Assembly: GCA_025602915.1 (NCBI GenBank)
Contig: JAHLJZ010000055.1
Location: 62,001 to 126,000, forward strand
Length of the DNA stretch: 64,000 bases
Reading direction: 5' to 3'
Origin: Paraphysoderma sedebokerense
Lineage: Eukaryota; Blastocladiomycota; Physodermatomycetes; Physodermatales; Physodermataceae
Position numbers and translations under genes: made by a program. Shown here in pieces: positions 36,513 to 48,726 of the stretch (position 1 is the stretch's first letter; every line of letters starts with the position of its first letter). Below the pieces are notes generated by a model. The model did no database searches. It was not told the origin of the DNA and worked only from the letters and a program-made list of their open reading frames with translations.

Positions 36513-37403
36513 ATGAGATACCTCCCTTTAAACATGCGCAAATCAGGCAAACTCGCCGTCCACAATTTCCGCCGGCAATCCCAATCCAATGTTTCACTAC
36601 TGATCAGAATGTTACTTTTCTCGGTACTAATGAATACGTATATTATTCGAGTACAAGCACTAACGGTGACGCCAATAATTCCCTCTGCGACGTTCGAGAC
36701 TCAACCATCGGGAGCCCTCAGTTTTACTCCTTCAAACAGTAAATCGTCCGGTTCAACTACCTTAATCAATCTAGTTGAGACAACTCTACCAATGAAAGAT
36801 ATTTTTCCTACGGTTTTTCCAGATTATCAAAAGATACCGGCAGCCAAAGCTCTAAAAATGGAATGTGGGTCATCTTCCAGCTGTTCGTCAGACACCAAGT
36901 TGATGGAAGCTACACCTGATTCCGACAACTCATCGGCCAATAATAACTCGGACATAGTGACGGCTGTAGCTGTCGCCGTTGGTATTATTGTGATTGCGAC
37001 AGTATTCGGACTCATTAGGTCTTATTTATCGCGGAAAAAGTTGTCAAGGGTATTAAATAGGAATCAATCAGATGACGATTATCCGCGGTGCGGAGAACAA
37101 AGTACTGTAAAGTCTATGACGGGGATCAAAGAATCAAATTTGGAAATCAAAAATCTCGATTCCAGAAATAATAGGGATGATTGCACGCTATCCGCGGTAT
37201 CGATTGAAGCAAGTAGTGTGTCCTTTGTCAAGGACGTCGGGGCTACTTCAAAGTCGACTTTAGGGAATACATCAGGATTAGTTTATTTGCAAAGTATGTC
37301 AGATCCAGACGGCGACGATCGAGGGACTAACGTTGAACTTCATAAGATAGTGGGACAAAGATTTGTAACAGATAATTTGCGCATGAACTTGGTATCAAAC
37401 TGA
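36513..37403 (+). CDS. Array membrane protein 4
   Basis: Intronless, 296 residues. Basic N-terminus followed by a signal segment at about residues 28-50 (LLIRMLLFSVLMNTYIIRV, then QA). The Ser/Thr-rich exterior contains the family motif ETTLPMKDIFPTVFPDYQK at about residues 89-107 and, unlike the others, two cysteines (MECGSSSSCSS) that could form a disulfide. The membrane helix VTAVAVAVGIIVIATVFGLI is at about residues 149-169, followed by a basic SRKK. The 125-residue tail is polar, with Ser/Asp clusters and no enzyme motif. An in-frame ATG at residue 8 is an alternative start. Same orientation and general plan as its three neighbours. Confidence 0.75.
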   Translation: MRYLPLNMRKSGKLAVHNFRRQSQSNVSLLIRMLLFSVLMNTYIIRVQALTVTPIIPSATFETQPSGALSFTPSNSKSSGSTTLINLVETTLPMKDIFPTVFPDYQKIPAAKALKMECGSSSSCSSDTKLMEATPDSDNSSANNNSDIVTAVAVAVGIIVIATVFGLIRSYLSRKKLSRVLNRNQSDDDYPRCGEQSTVKSMTGIKESNLEIKNLDSRNNRDDCTLSAVSIEASSVSFVKDVGATSKSTLGNTSGLVYLQSMSDPDGDDRGTNVELHKIVGQRFVTDNLRMNLVSN

Positions 37404-38641
37404 AGTTCGACAATGGTTGATCTAGGGAGCATAGACAACAGAAAGGACATTGTGATACCGATGTTTTTAATGTAAGACAAATGTAGATCATGATGCGGCA
37501 CTCGATATTAAGATAAAATATATACTGATCTCAGAAAGTACTGTTACAAGGCTATCGTTCTCTACGGGGAAATCAATGATAGCATTGCCTAAACAACCAG
37601 ATGAGAAAAGCACCAGAAGATATTGTTCTTGATAAAGTAATTGTCAAGTCATACAGATGTCGATAGCTTGATATCCTCAAATTATAGCAAGATGAAAAAA
37701 AAAATTTCGAAAGCACCACCTTTCGTATATTCATCTTCTCAACAAAGAAAAGGCGGAATACACAAACTACTTTTCGGCTTTCTAATTGATGTCCGAAGAG
37801 CTTAAAAGACGCTGCCTGTGGGGAAGAAAGAGAGGCAACATCCAGTTATATCTTCGTTTACAGGACTAGCCAGTCAGAAGGATGTCCACAACAAACACGA
37901 ATAGTCGTGAGATCATGAACGATTCGGTAAACTAGAGACCGGCGTAAGATGCGAGAATTATATTCTGAGATGAAAAATAAAAATAGAGCAAGACATGATG
38001 TACAGATATTGGCACCAACAGAAGCAAGAATCCCAATCATCTTCAAGAAGACAGCAAAGGAAATGCCATAATGGCGCCTCTCTCTCAACAACGGGAACGG
38101 AGGACATAGCATTGGACGCTACGAACTCAACTTTATGTTGTTTGTAATTTTGGATTTTTGTTCAAAGAAAAAAGGGTGGATGGGAGAAATCAATTTATAG
38201 GAGCGACCGCGGAGCACGTGAGCGTAGTTATGGCAACGATTATTGCAAATCTTGAACAGACTACTACGACAGCGAGATGAAAGAATAACCAAAGTACAGT
38301 GGAATTATATTCTTGACTATTCGATTAAAGGTGAGATTTATTTTTGAATTCATTTGAGCAGGTGTTTGCGACTACCGAGGGATCGTCGACGAAACAAGAA
38401 TTTGGATCTTTCCAGAAATTTGCAACGTTCAATATTTATATTCAGATAATGTCGTAGTTGATTGTTATTGATCGCCTGTGCATTCCGAAAATCTACTCTT
38501 CTATAGGATTTCTATCGTCTCGCAAGTACTGTACTGTTAGCTAGAGATATTCGCTGAGCAATCCCTTAAGACTTTTATTGCCCTCTTTCCGTCCTTCATA
38601 TTTCAATTCGATCAATTTAAGCTTACTAGAATATTCAAATA
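37404..38641. other. Intergenic region, array gene 4 to MIA40
   Basis: A minus-strand frame at 37858-38112 (84 codons, MLCPPFPLLRERRHYG...) has two hydrophobic stretches (FAVFLKMIGILASVGANICT; CLALFLFFI) and could be an exon of a membrane protein, but I could not join it to others. The rest is the MIA40 upstream region with no clear TATA. Confidence 0.3.
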
Positions 38642-39064
38642 ATGTCTGGATTTACACCGAGCGAAGACTCATCAAAAGATTACGTTGCATTCGTCTCCCG
38701 TGAGGAATACCTTTCAACGTCGTCTTCAAGTACACCATCGACCGATCAGCAGTCTGCATATAATCCAACTACAGGAGAGATTAACTGGGACTGTCCATGT
38801 TTAGGTGGAATGGCCAATGGGCCGTGCGGCGAAGAGTTTAAAACGGCTTTCAGTTGTTTTGTGTATAGCGAGGCAGAACCTAAGGGTGTGGACTGCGTAG
38901 ACAAGTTTAAGGACATGCAGGAATGTTTTAGGAAGTACCCAGAAGTTTATGGTGAGGAATTGGATGACGATGAAGAAGAAGTCGAGGGAGATTTAAAGGC
39001 AGAGACGGAGCAGGCAGAAAAGACTACAACTCCCGAAGATTCACAGAAGGGCAAAAATGAATGA
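38642..39064 (+). CDS. MIA40: Mitochondrial intermembrane-space import receptor Mia40 (CHCHD4)
   Basis: Oxidoreductase that oxidises and traps cysteine-rich proteins in the mitochondrial intermembrane space, working with Erv1. Intronless, 140 residues, soluble as in animals and plants, without the long membrane-anchored N-terminus of yeast Mia40. The redox CPC motif is in [10 protein letters not shown] (about residues 50-54). The twin CX9C helices follow: [11 protein letters not shown] and [11 protein letters not shown]. The acidic tail ([13 protein letters not shown]) is typical. All six cysteines expected of the core are present. Confidence 0.96.
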   Translation: MSGFTPSEDSSKDYVAFVSREEYLSTSSSSTPSTDQQSAYNPTTGEINWDCPCLGGMANGPCGEEFKTAFSCFVYSEAEPKGVDCVDKFKDMQECFRKYPEVYGEELDDDEEEVEGDLKAETEQAEKTTTPEDSQKGKNE

Positions 39065-39313
39065 TTTGATGAAAATAGTGAAGGATTATGCAAGAAGTAG
39101 AAGTTCATGTTAGGGACAGTTCACCTAATCTAGTCATGATTAAATCTGTAAAATTATTCGCTGCCGTTGACACAACCTTAATATCAGCGGTATTCATCGG
39201 TATTGTATTTGTAGTTGTAATGTAGTGATGATTTCCGCATCAATGTCACCAATAGATCTGTGATGTGTCGCCTCGTACGAGATCGTACTTTTAAGGTAAA
39301 TTACTGACTATAA

Positions 39314-41621
39314 AAATGTGCGAGCATAACTGAGGGCAAAAGAATATATCTTGTATCATCGTTGTTGTCATTTCTGGCTAATTGTGAAGTTTATATCTCA
39401 TCGTCCATAAAGAAAGGTTCGTGCGCCGTATCCGTGGAAATTGATTGCCTCTTAATTCCAACCACATTCGACATCTCCATTCTTGCAGTTTTCCACAATA
39501 TTTTACAATTCATTCCGGCAGAGTCTTCCATCCCTTTCATTATTTACACTGCCATCATGCTAACCAGTCCAGATACATCGCAAATGCCAGCAGAATTCTC
39601 TGAATGGTTCGTTGACCTTGTCCACTGTTCTGTCGAACATTCTCATTGACATTTATTGACATTGCAATAGGATTAACAACTCTAAAACCGATACAACTCC
39701 CGCAGTCTTAACTCATCTCATACGCATCTCCTCCTCCGATACAAACTTTGCATCTTGGTTTGCTACTTCGTCGCATTTCTCTCGTATCTTTGACGCTTGT
39801 AATCCGGCCGCCGAATCAACCGTCAGTGCGTCGGATACATCAAAGTCATCCCCTTCACAGCAACATACATCACAATCTCTCTTATCTATATTCTTATCAA
39901 AATTCTTCCATGATTTAAACGATGCTACCCTGCAGCAAGTCAGATCTAGGCTCACATCCACCGTTACCGATTGGATTCAATCACCTATTGAGTGTGCTAA
40001 AGAAAAGGGGTTGATTAGTCTCAAAGTCCTTTTTCAATCTTCACTCGATATTGGCAAAAGTATACTATGTCAAGATGGTATTTTGGACGATTTATTGGAT
40101 ACTGTTGAGTTCGATTCAGAAAAGCTGCAGTTGTTGGTTTTGCAAGTATTGGCCGAAGCGTCATCTGAGAAAGGTTGTCGTGCTGTAATCGCACTCAAAT
40201 GTCAACCCTTTGTGAAACGATACATGAGGAGTGAGGAAGAAGCATTCAAGAACGCAGCGACTGTTACCATGTCAAAGCTGATGATCGAAGAACCATCAAC
40301 TTCTGCCTCCAAATCATCGATAGAGCTACTAGATAATGTGGTTGGAAATGTGAAAGATTCAAAAGCACCTACATTGGTCAGAATCAGTGCTGTAGAGAGC
40401 TTGGCTTATCTCTCAATCCAACCCCAAATCAAAGCTAGATTGATTGAAGACACTGATTTTCTCAAGTCTTTATTTTCCCTGGCCAAACCGTCATCGAACA
40501 CACCCGTCGAACAACCACTTCGCTACGGCATCGCAACCATCCTCCAAAATCTCACTGCTTTCAAGCCAAAGCTTTCTGCCGAGCAAGAACAAATCAGAAA
40601 ACTTCGTCAATTCGCTAATGCTAACTCAGCACCTTCCAACGACAATCCTCTCAATTCGGACAGCGCAGTAACGTCTCGTTGTATCACTCTTGTCAAACTC
40701 GGCGCCGGCGTCGTTTTAAATTACCTTATTCAGTCACCACAATCTACATCTTCTCAAACCCTTCGCGAATCCATTGCAAATGTCTATCTTTCTCTCGCTA
40801 CCGAACCATCAAACCGTCCTCACCTTGTTCAACAGGGTGCTATTAAACCGTTATTATCTTTATCCACTGACTCTCCTTCCAACAATCCTCAATGTATATT
40901 TTCATCGTCACATGCACTTGCCAAAATCGCTATTACGATGAACCCACACATCGCATTCCCTAAATCGGCGATTGACTTTGTCAAACCCCTCGTCACCCTC
41001 TTGGACAGTGACTCCTCATTGGCAGTGTTTGAATCACTCCTAGCTCTAACAAACTTGGGAAGTATGTCATACGAGTTATGTGACCGTATCTTAGATTGCA
41101 AAGGATTACAAAAATTCGAGAACCTCATGTTTGACGAAAACGAACTAATCCGTCGTTCAGCCATCGAAGTCATGTGTAACTTACTAAGGCATGAAATCGT
41201 TTACGAAAAATATGCTGAAATCAAGTCAATCGAAAAAATCAAAGTGTTCATTGCTTATACCGATGTGGAAGATCATCTTATGAGACGTGCTAGTTCAGGT
41301 TTTATAGCCATGTTGAGTTCATGTGAAAATTTTTGTAAAGTGCTAGGTGAAAGTGACTGGGCTCTAAAAATTTTGAAAAAGTTGGTCACAGAGGAAGAGA
41401 ATTTAGAAGTGGTTTATAGGGGTGTAGAAATTTGGAAGAATCTGACCACCATTTGTGGATTGAAAGTCGGGGAAAAAATGAAAGAAATTGGCGTATTGGG
41501 TGGTTTGAAAAGAGTGATGACAATGTGTGTTGATATGAAACATGAGGATATCAGTCAAGTCGTCATGAAAGGTGCTTTGGAAACATTAAAAACTGTGAAG
41601 GATTGTGGCGTTGACATGTAA
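39314..41621 (+). CDS. UCS-domain myosin chaperone (UNC-45/She4/Rng3)
   Basis: Armadillo/HEAT-repeat chaperone that folds and stabilises myosin motor heads. The main exon (39672-41621) encodes more than 640 residues of helical repeats. These include HLVQQGAIKPLLSLSTDSPS, QCIFSSSHALAKIAITMNPH, FESLLALTNLGSMSYELCDR and LIRRSAIEVMCNLLRHEIVY, which match the UCS domain in order up to ALETLKTVKDC at the C-terminus. An upstream exon frame open from about 39314 to 39640 (FHNILQFIPAESSIPF; ATG at 39557) likely supplies the N-terminus. It has no early ATG and its junction to the main exon is unresolved, so the 5' end is approximate. As in fungal She4/Rng3, no TPR domain is seen. Confidence 0.85.
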
Positions 41622-42437
41622 AACCGTTGTCCGAGATCATAAAAGAAAACGTGAGGGTAAATCGTGGTAGAAATGGCGAGACCATGATGTATATACAATA
41701 TAAGCATTTCACCTCCAATATTAAAAAGAGCTAAATAAATCGAAATTGCACAGTTTAATATTGAAAGCTTATCGAGTCTCGTTTCATTTGTATTTCATAT
41801 TTGGGAGCAAGTCATGAGCACTTACTGTACTGTAAATACGAAATTATCAGATTTTTCAAAATTGTTATTATTGTATTGATAGCTTTAATATTGACCTATA
41901 TAATAGTAATACAATGAATACTTTTTCCTTTTCCCAATATTTCTCAATACTCTCATGAGATTCAAAAAAGGAATAGAATGGGAAGAAACATCCAGAAGGG
42001 ACAAATCCGCCCATGAAGCCCAAAAAGTCAGAAATACGTATAAGGAAATTCACAATAGCAAGGGGATCTAAGTTTACTGGTTGGCACGCATCAACGAAGT
42101 GTAACAGAAAGTCTTCACAGCAGCCGTAACATTCACGTAGAACCAAACAAACCGAGTAACCATACCAGAATAATGATTAACCTTTGAATGAAAGCTTCGA
42201 TTTGAGCGCATCAAAACGAGCAAAAAATGACGAAGAGAAACGGCCACTTGCAACTTTGATGAAAACCAGTCAGTCCGAGAAAAGAAGAACATAAAAGTAC
42301 AAAACACTGAAAAATAAATCTACAACTCGTTTCAAAATACTGCATAATCTCAATTCCTACATCTACCATCTGCACAGTCTAAACATCTACACAAATCTAC
42401 AAAAGCGCGCAATCGCCAGGAATACGCCACAACAAAC
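41622..42437. other. Intergenic region between convergent genes
   Basis: 3' flanks of the UCS gene (plus) and the homeodomain gene (minus). AT-rich with AATAAA-like hexamers. No coding frame recognised. Confidence 0.4.
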
Positions 42438-44231
42438 TCAAACGGTTTCGAAATAAATCTCCTCCAGCATTCCTTGATTCCTCGAAGACTCTTCTTGATC
42501 TTCAGTGGCCTCGCGTCTATCCCAGTTAGTATAGCTCGGAGTATTACCACTAGATCTATACCCATATGTATCATTATAGCTCGTCATTTGGTTGTGATAA
42601 CTTCTGAATGGAGAATAGTTGAAGTAGTCCACATGGTATGAGTTATTTTGATTTTTACTGCTTCCACTGTGATTTCGTTTCGAACTCCACCCAAGTTTTG
42701 ATTTCGGTTTAGTGTATGATAATTCGGTATCAGAAGTTTGATTGTGAATATCACCTTGTGCATATTCAACAGGCGAAGAACATGAACGCAAGTAAGCGTC
42801 CTTGGAAGAATGACGCGATGGGATGGGAGTAGAAGGCGTTTGCGGTAATGGAGACTGAGGACGCCCCAAAGGTTGAGAAGGAGTTGGAGAACGGAGCGGA
42901 ATGGAAAGTGGTGGCGGAGAAGTTGGTTCATGTGTAGGAGTGAGATAGTCTCCGAGGATCGAGGAAATAGAAGGTAAAGATTCATTGGGGGATAACGGCG
43001 TTCGGAATTCGTATGAAGGAGATGATGGGGTAGAAGGAGGTTCCTCAGGAGACGAAGGGAACGAGGAAGATACAATGGGCGACCCAAACGACTGCGATGT
43101 TGGCTGTGGAGTGTGGAAGGTATATTGTTGTTCTTCGGGTTTAATGGTCTGCACAGAAGAACCTGTATCCACTGAACCGGGGGAACGGACAACCAAGGTA
43201 TAACTGGGTTTTACATTTATCGCACCACCAAGACTCATCGATGGCTTCTTATTAGATCTGCAAACCGGTTTATCATACGCCGACGAGGGATACGATTTCG
43301 ACTTGGAAAATTTTGCAAGTATAGACTTGGGGCCGATGACGTTCAATTTCATGATAGAATTTCGAGCGTTGCGAGGTCCACGCTTCACTGGGCCACCGTT
43401 CGCTACCGACTTGTTTTCGACTGGATCTTCGACATGTTGATTATTTGACCGCAATCCTTGTCTAATTGAACATGAATATTGTCAAAAACGTGCACAGTAT
43501 GAGCAAACATGCAAACGGCCATTTTCTGCGGAGTAATGCCTTGACCACGAGTCGAGAGGAACGGGTGGTGCAAGAGGGCCGAGGTAGCCAAATAAATTAA
43601 ATTTTGAAGCAAGTCAAACGACAACATACCTGCGATTTTGGAACCAAATTTGAACAGATCTAGGTGTCATTCCTAACAGTTGGGCCAGTTCCTTCCGAAC
43701 ATTGGCAGTAGGGAATGCAACTTGATCAAAGACTTTGTTCAATACTTGTAATTGCCAATCGTTGGCGCGTTTGCGCTTTGGTTTAGGATCATTTGATGAA
43801 TGAATATCTTCTGTATCTAAATCAGCGAGATTTATGTTGATAATAACATCCGCTGACTCTGACCCAGATGAGTCCGAGGAGGTACTGGGAGAAGGGGGTG
43901 GCGAAGAGCCGTAGACATTTTCCTGTTGGAACGAGTGGCGGTCCCCGGTCTCTGCAAAATCAGCACTAGTTGGGGATGACGAGGCCGACGAAGCGTTGGA
44001 ATGATCGGGAGTCGGTAGAGGGGTGAGAGGGTTTGGAACGGGAGTTGACGGCGGCTGAATTCGGAAATTCTGAGTCGACGCAGAGGATGACCGAGAGGAG
44101 TCTGTTGCGGTGGCGGGGAACGAGGAAGACTTGAGGACCGACCAAGAACCGCCAGCCTTTGAGTGAATTTCTGATATTTTAGCGAGCTGCAAAAGCCCGT
44201 TATCGTAAGCTGGGTAATCGGAGGAGGACAT
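42438..44231 (-). CDS. Homeodomain transcription factor
   Basis: Two exons, 43631-44231 (last coding base about 43630) and 42438-43461, joined across GTATGT...TTAG. About 540 residues. A 60-residue homeodomain lies at about residues 148-208: KRKRANDWQLQVLNKVFDQV, then LAQLLGMTPRSVQIWFQNRR, with the invariant W48, F49, N51 and R53 of recognition helix 3. The intron splits the Arg after NR, within helix 3. The spacing is that of a typical 60-residue domain, without the extra three loop residues of TALE proteins. The rest is Ser/Pro-rich (PSTPVPNPLTPLPTPDHSN; SPTPSQPLGRPQSPLPQTPS), with many possible proline-directed phosphorylation sites. Related in style to fungal Pho2/Yox1-type regulators; no closer assignment. 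Confidence 0.9.
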
Positions 44232-46434
44232 CACAGACTCGGAAAGTACGTAACGAGTGTGAAATGAAACAAGTTACGGCTATGAAGCACAATATAGACA
44301 AAAAACTGTGGGGTATAAAAGAGGAGAAGCACTTCTATGGCAAGCGTATCATAGACAACTCCGTTCGAGAGGTAATGAAAAGGAGGTTTGGCAGCAGGAA
44401 TGAATCCGGAAAAAGGGAACAGTCTGGGGGTATTTATTATCTGTTTTGCCTGACAGATGTGAGAGCAGAGCAGACATCAATTTTTTCAGCTGAAACAAGA
44501 AAGCTGAGGATAACCCATCACCCAGAATTGCATTGTTCGCCTTCATATTGCGACGGATATGATTAAAACGCAGCGATGAAATTTTTCGGACTTGCTCCTC
44601 GTTTCCTCGCAAGACAGATTTGATGTCTTCCGTTGTTGTCGTGCATTCATGGCACCTTTGTCGGCGAGAGGCAACCAAAGCAAACGACAATAGATGGATG
44701 TCGTTCGCCCGACGAAGCACAATTGACCAAGCCTCGACGCAACATGGAATGAGTCTCCTTTCTTCCTCCGTTCGGAGAAATGACGTAGGTTTTGCGTATC
44801 TGCAATTCTTCGTTGTGATGGCGAGATACAACCTCACAATCCGGCATTCTCGGATTACCCTGTATCATAATGCTGTCGTTTTACGGAACAATCACAACGA
44901 CGCGTTTCCGGGCGCCCGTGTCTGCCCCGAGGACATTGTCGTCCGTTTTGGAATGACGCTAGATGAAAAGGGATTCCCCCCAAGACCTATCACTAATACT
45001 ATCAATGTTCTGTTCGCAAGTGTCGGATAACGTCCATGGCCGCAGGAATGTATGCGCCGCTAATGTTGGTCAAGGGATGCTTTTCTCGCATCTTGATGAT
45101 CATTGATAGCTCGCTGACTGTTCCTGGGGCCATGGCAAATTGGCTAATAGTCTAAATCTGAATAGCCTTCACATTGCGGGTATTCTTAAGGATGTTTTAG
45201 CAGCCTAATATGTGTTGATTGTTGGCACGAAACGTCAATTTACACCCGCAGTACACCCGCTCTCGCTGTGTTTCACAAGATTGATAAAGCTATTATTGCC
45301 CCCGTTGTGGATACATCAAAGTCATCGACCCACTCGTGAACACAACACAACAAGCTGGGCAAATCGCCCGCTGAATGTCTTTATTAGACTTGCACAGGAT
45401 GGTTGGTTAATTCACGTTTGAAACGACAGGCTAGGAAGGAACAACCTTTATGTTTCGAATATTTCAAAAAACGAGTGCAAACAGTCACGTTGACATCAAC
45501 AACTGCTGCGTCGAACTTAACCGACGGATGTAAGATGAGCTTCCTGTTCCGCAGTCCAATCCTGTCAGACGACAAAGTGCCTCAGTTTTCACCTATGGAT
45601 GCTGTGAGCTGCCAAATTAAGCACTTTGATCGCTAAGCCCCGACTTGCATTGAATTGGTGATTTTACATAGTTTCTTTTATTTTATTTTTTGGATCAATT
45701 TCGCATGCCGCAATGTTAGCCTACAAAAGAGTTTGGGAAAGAAAGAAAATCAGTTCGCCGGGAAATTTGAACCGTCTGGCTCTTCCCCATCCTCTACTCC
45801 GGACCATACACATAATGATCAGGAGAACACGGGCGATAAATTGGGAAAAATCAGAACCGGATCATGATGTTAGAATGTTCCCTCTGATTAATCCTCAGAG
45901 TTTATTATCTTTTGTCTCAGTAGTAAATTGACCGCCGTTGTATAACAATCAGCACCCTAGAAGTCCACCGGAGTTTGCGCTAATGAGATTGGTAGAACAG
46001 TGACATTGTTACGTTCATATCTTATCATCCATCTAACTTAATAACAATTTTGACTTTCTTCAAGACATGCAATATTGTCAATGTCTGTCCTAATGAATTC
46101 GGTCCGGGCTGGTCCAGAATCAACTTAAGTGCTTCCTGTGATGCCTTGGCAGACTTAATTGATTCACCAGTCCGGCCGCCCGGCGACGACTGTCCCATTC
46201 GCGGTCCCTTGATTTCTGCACGATGACGGCAGACCAAGATAAGTTTATATTATATCAGAGTGACGTAATTCATCCAGAATGTTGCGCTAAGCAAAACTTC
46301 GCATCTGAAGTCATCAAGACGTATGGAGTATTGCATTTGCGGTATTGTCGCGATAGCAACTGAACTACAATTGTCCACCGTTCATCTCTTCCTTCGACGT
46401 AGGCTGAATTACTAGTGGCCTGTCTTCGAGATAG
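44232..46434. other. Gene-poor interval, about 2.2 kb
   Basis: Between the divergent homeodomain gene (minus) and the acid phosphatase gene (plus). Open frames up to 136 codons exist (for example 44623-45030, plus) but resemble no family and overlap antisense frames of similar length. TATAAAA at 44314-44320 points rightward. Likely an extended regulatory region, possibly with a noncoding transcript. No tRNA or repeat structure seen. Confidence 0.45.
44314..44320 (+). promoter_or_regulatory. TATA-like element upstream of the homeodomain gene
   Basis: TATAAAAGAGG on the plus strand is a canonical TATA sequence but points away from the homeodomain gene, into the gene-poor interval, which hints at a rightward transcript there. 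Confidence 0.35.
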
Positions 46435-48537
46435 ATGTGGAAAATGAACTCTCTGAATGTCATCAACTATATTCTCTTGCTATTGGCAAGTCTCTTGAGT
46501 GTTACCCTTCAAATACCCAACCGTCGGGCCACTTCGAAATTGTTCTTCCAATCGCCCGAACAGCAAGCCTTATTCAACTATATCCCTTCGACTGCTAAAG
46601 CTCAACCGAATCACAACCATGATAAGAAAACAAGTTATTGGCCGTTAAACTATTGCGGCGCGGATATGATGGACCCGGTCGAATATAAACCGTTGGTTAG
46701 TCGATTCAATTTTGAATCAAATTCCTTAGGAACGTGCTTCTAAAGAGACGTTGTTTGCTTTGATGCGCTTGTAAGAAAAATGCAGGACTGGTTAATGTAC
46801 AAATTATCCATCGGCACGGAGGTCAGTTCGGAATCCAATGAATCATGAAGTAAAAATGCGATCAACAGGTCGATGTTTTCTAACATCACATGAAATTTTC
46901 CAGATCGTTCTCCGAATCATGTTTTACCTTTCGAAGATGTAACCTGGCACTGCGATACCCACGAAGAGATTGCCTTTTCTTATTCTGCACATTCTCGACC
47001 CCACTCGACCACTAAAAAGCATCCAGCAAAGCGATACTTTACAAATCGTCGTTTACTAACGCCTACACAAGAATTCGGATCAGCGTTTTGGCAAGGCTCA
47101 TGCGTTCAAGGACAACTGACGGCCAGAGGAGCCAGACAATTGGAAACGTTGGGAAGTATTATGAGAGAAATATACATCGCGAGAATGCATTTGCTACACG
47201 ATAAGTATAAGCACGGAAGGAAACAATGGTGGGTGAGGAGTACCGATATTTGGTATGTTGCTGCTGTGTTCCTACACAAACACAACAAAGTGATTGTTTA
47301 TCGTGATACCATTGCAGTGTTTCTCTCAACAATTTAGACGTCTAACACTTGTACTGTTGTAGGAGAACTAAACAGTCCGCCGAAGCATTTTTTAATGGTC
47401 TGTACCCGATTCGCAAGCGTGATAGTGTTTTCACACTCAACACATACCCATTAGACCTTGAGGTACTTAATTCTATTCGATAAATTCAACCTCTTTTGAT
47501 TTCTGATAAAAACAAACTCTTGGCTCCTTTCGCATATCCAGGATATGACAGGCAATAAAGGTCACTGTCCTCGCCTTCAAACTGTCATCAACTCAATTCG
47601 TGACACAAAAGAATGGCAGATGTATTGGAATGAAAGTCTTGAATTGTGGGAATCTTTGAGCGAAAAATTGGAATTCCAGAAATCCCCGTATTTTCAAGAT
47701 CAATTGTATTACCCATTGGCTGATGTATTTAGGACTAGATTATGTCATGGTTTGTTATTTCGCTGGCTTTACGTTCTACCAATTTGTTTCCACTCTATGG
47801 TTTGATATTATTCGTCGGGTTTCGCAGTGTGATTGATTCATTTTCATTCAATTTAGGTCACCCGCTTCCTTGTTCTCGCAAAGACCCAAACAATTGTGTC
47901 ACCCGAACGGAAGCACTTCAAACCATCGCGAATGCAGAAACAGAACTCCATTTGGAAAAATTTGCAACGAATAGTACCCTTGTTTCTCAAAATGTTCGAC
48001 TCGGTATCGGTGGATTTTTGAAAGAATTAATGATTAATATTGAAGGTGGCGTGAAGAATGATGAATCAGATTCTGCGGATGATGATCGGTACGATGACGA
48101 ATCAAACGAGGAAAAAGATGATACAAGAGAGGAAAGAAATTGGAGACACAAGAAGAAATTATTTGTGTATAGTGGCCATGACGACACAATAAGTTACCTG
48201 TTGGGAGCGTTCGGTGCAAACGAACAGTACGTTTTGTTATCTGACTTCGTAATGTCTTGATCGTTTTGGCTTACAGTTGCGTTTTTCTGTCTTGCTCATT
48301 CCTAAAAGATGGCCACCTTACGCTTCTCATATCGTCATCGAACTGTGGCGTCTTCACGATTCAAGACGTGATAGTCGTCAGACATCTTCTGAAAACCATG
48401 TCATCCGAATATTATACAACGGTGCTCCTTTAAATGTAGGATGGTGCGACTTTCAGAATGGCTGCAACCTTGAAACATGGATACAATGGGTGAAAGAAAG
48501 AGTTCCTGGGTCTTTGAGAGACGAATGTGGGATGTAA
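46435..48537 (+). CDS. Secreted histidine acid phosphatase (branch-2 family)
   Basis: Starts MWKMNSLNVINYILLLL, a signal peptide (residues about 1-27), so the product is secreted or vesicular. The catalytic motif is built across an intron as IIHRHGDRSP (RHGxRxP), where the first His forms the phosphohistidine. The proton-donor motif is SGHDDTISYLLGAFG at about 48170-48215. Other family segments: GQLTARGARQLETLG, WWVRSTDI followed across an intron by RTKQSAEAFFNGLYP, and ASHIVIELWRL. The C-terminal part has NVGWCDFQNGCNLETWIQWV with cysteines typical of the family. At least six introns. Odd feature: an insert of about 35 acidic residues (48050-48145) directly before the HD motif. Resembles lysosomal/testicular-type acid phosphatases and could act on phosphomonoesters or inositol phosphates. 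Confidence 0.92.
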
Positions 48538-48726
48538 TATGTGTCTACAATAGTGCATGTGTGAATGCGTTGAGGATTATCAGGTTCCCTGTTTCTTTGT
48601 ACAAATCAATCGATGGTGTATATACAATATGATTTCAAAATCCGTTTAGCATCCTTTAATCTACCCTTGCGATCCAAATATGTCAGCCTAATCAACACCA
48701 TGTCTGTCCAAATTTTTTCAACTCTA

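Noticed and set aside
44623-45030. 136-codon plus-strand frame
   Set aside because: No relative recognised, similar-length antisense frames overlap it, and there is no spliced extension. Left within the gene-poor interval.
46025-46237. Minus-strand 70-codon frame upstream of the acid phosphatase
   Set aside because: Protein-like in part (SAKASQEALKLILDQPG) but isolated, without a supporting exon or recognisable family.
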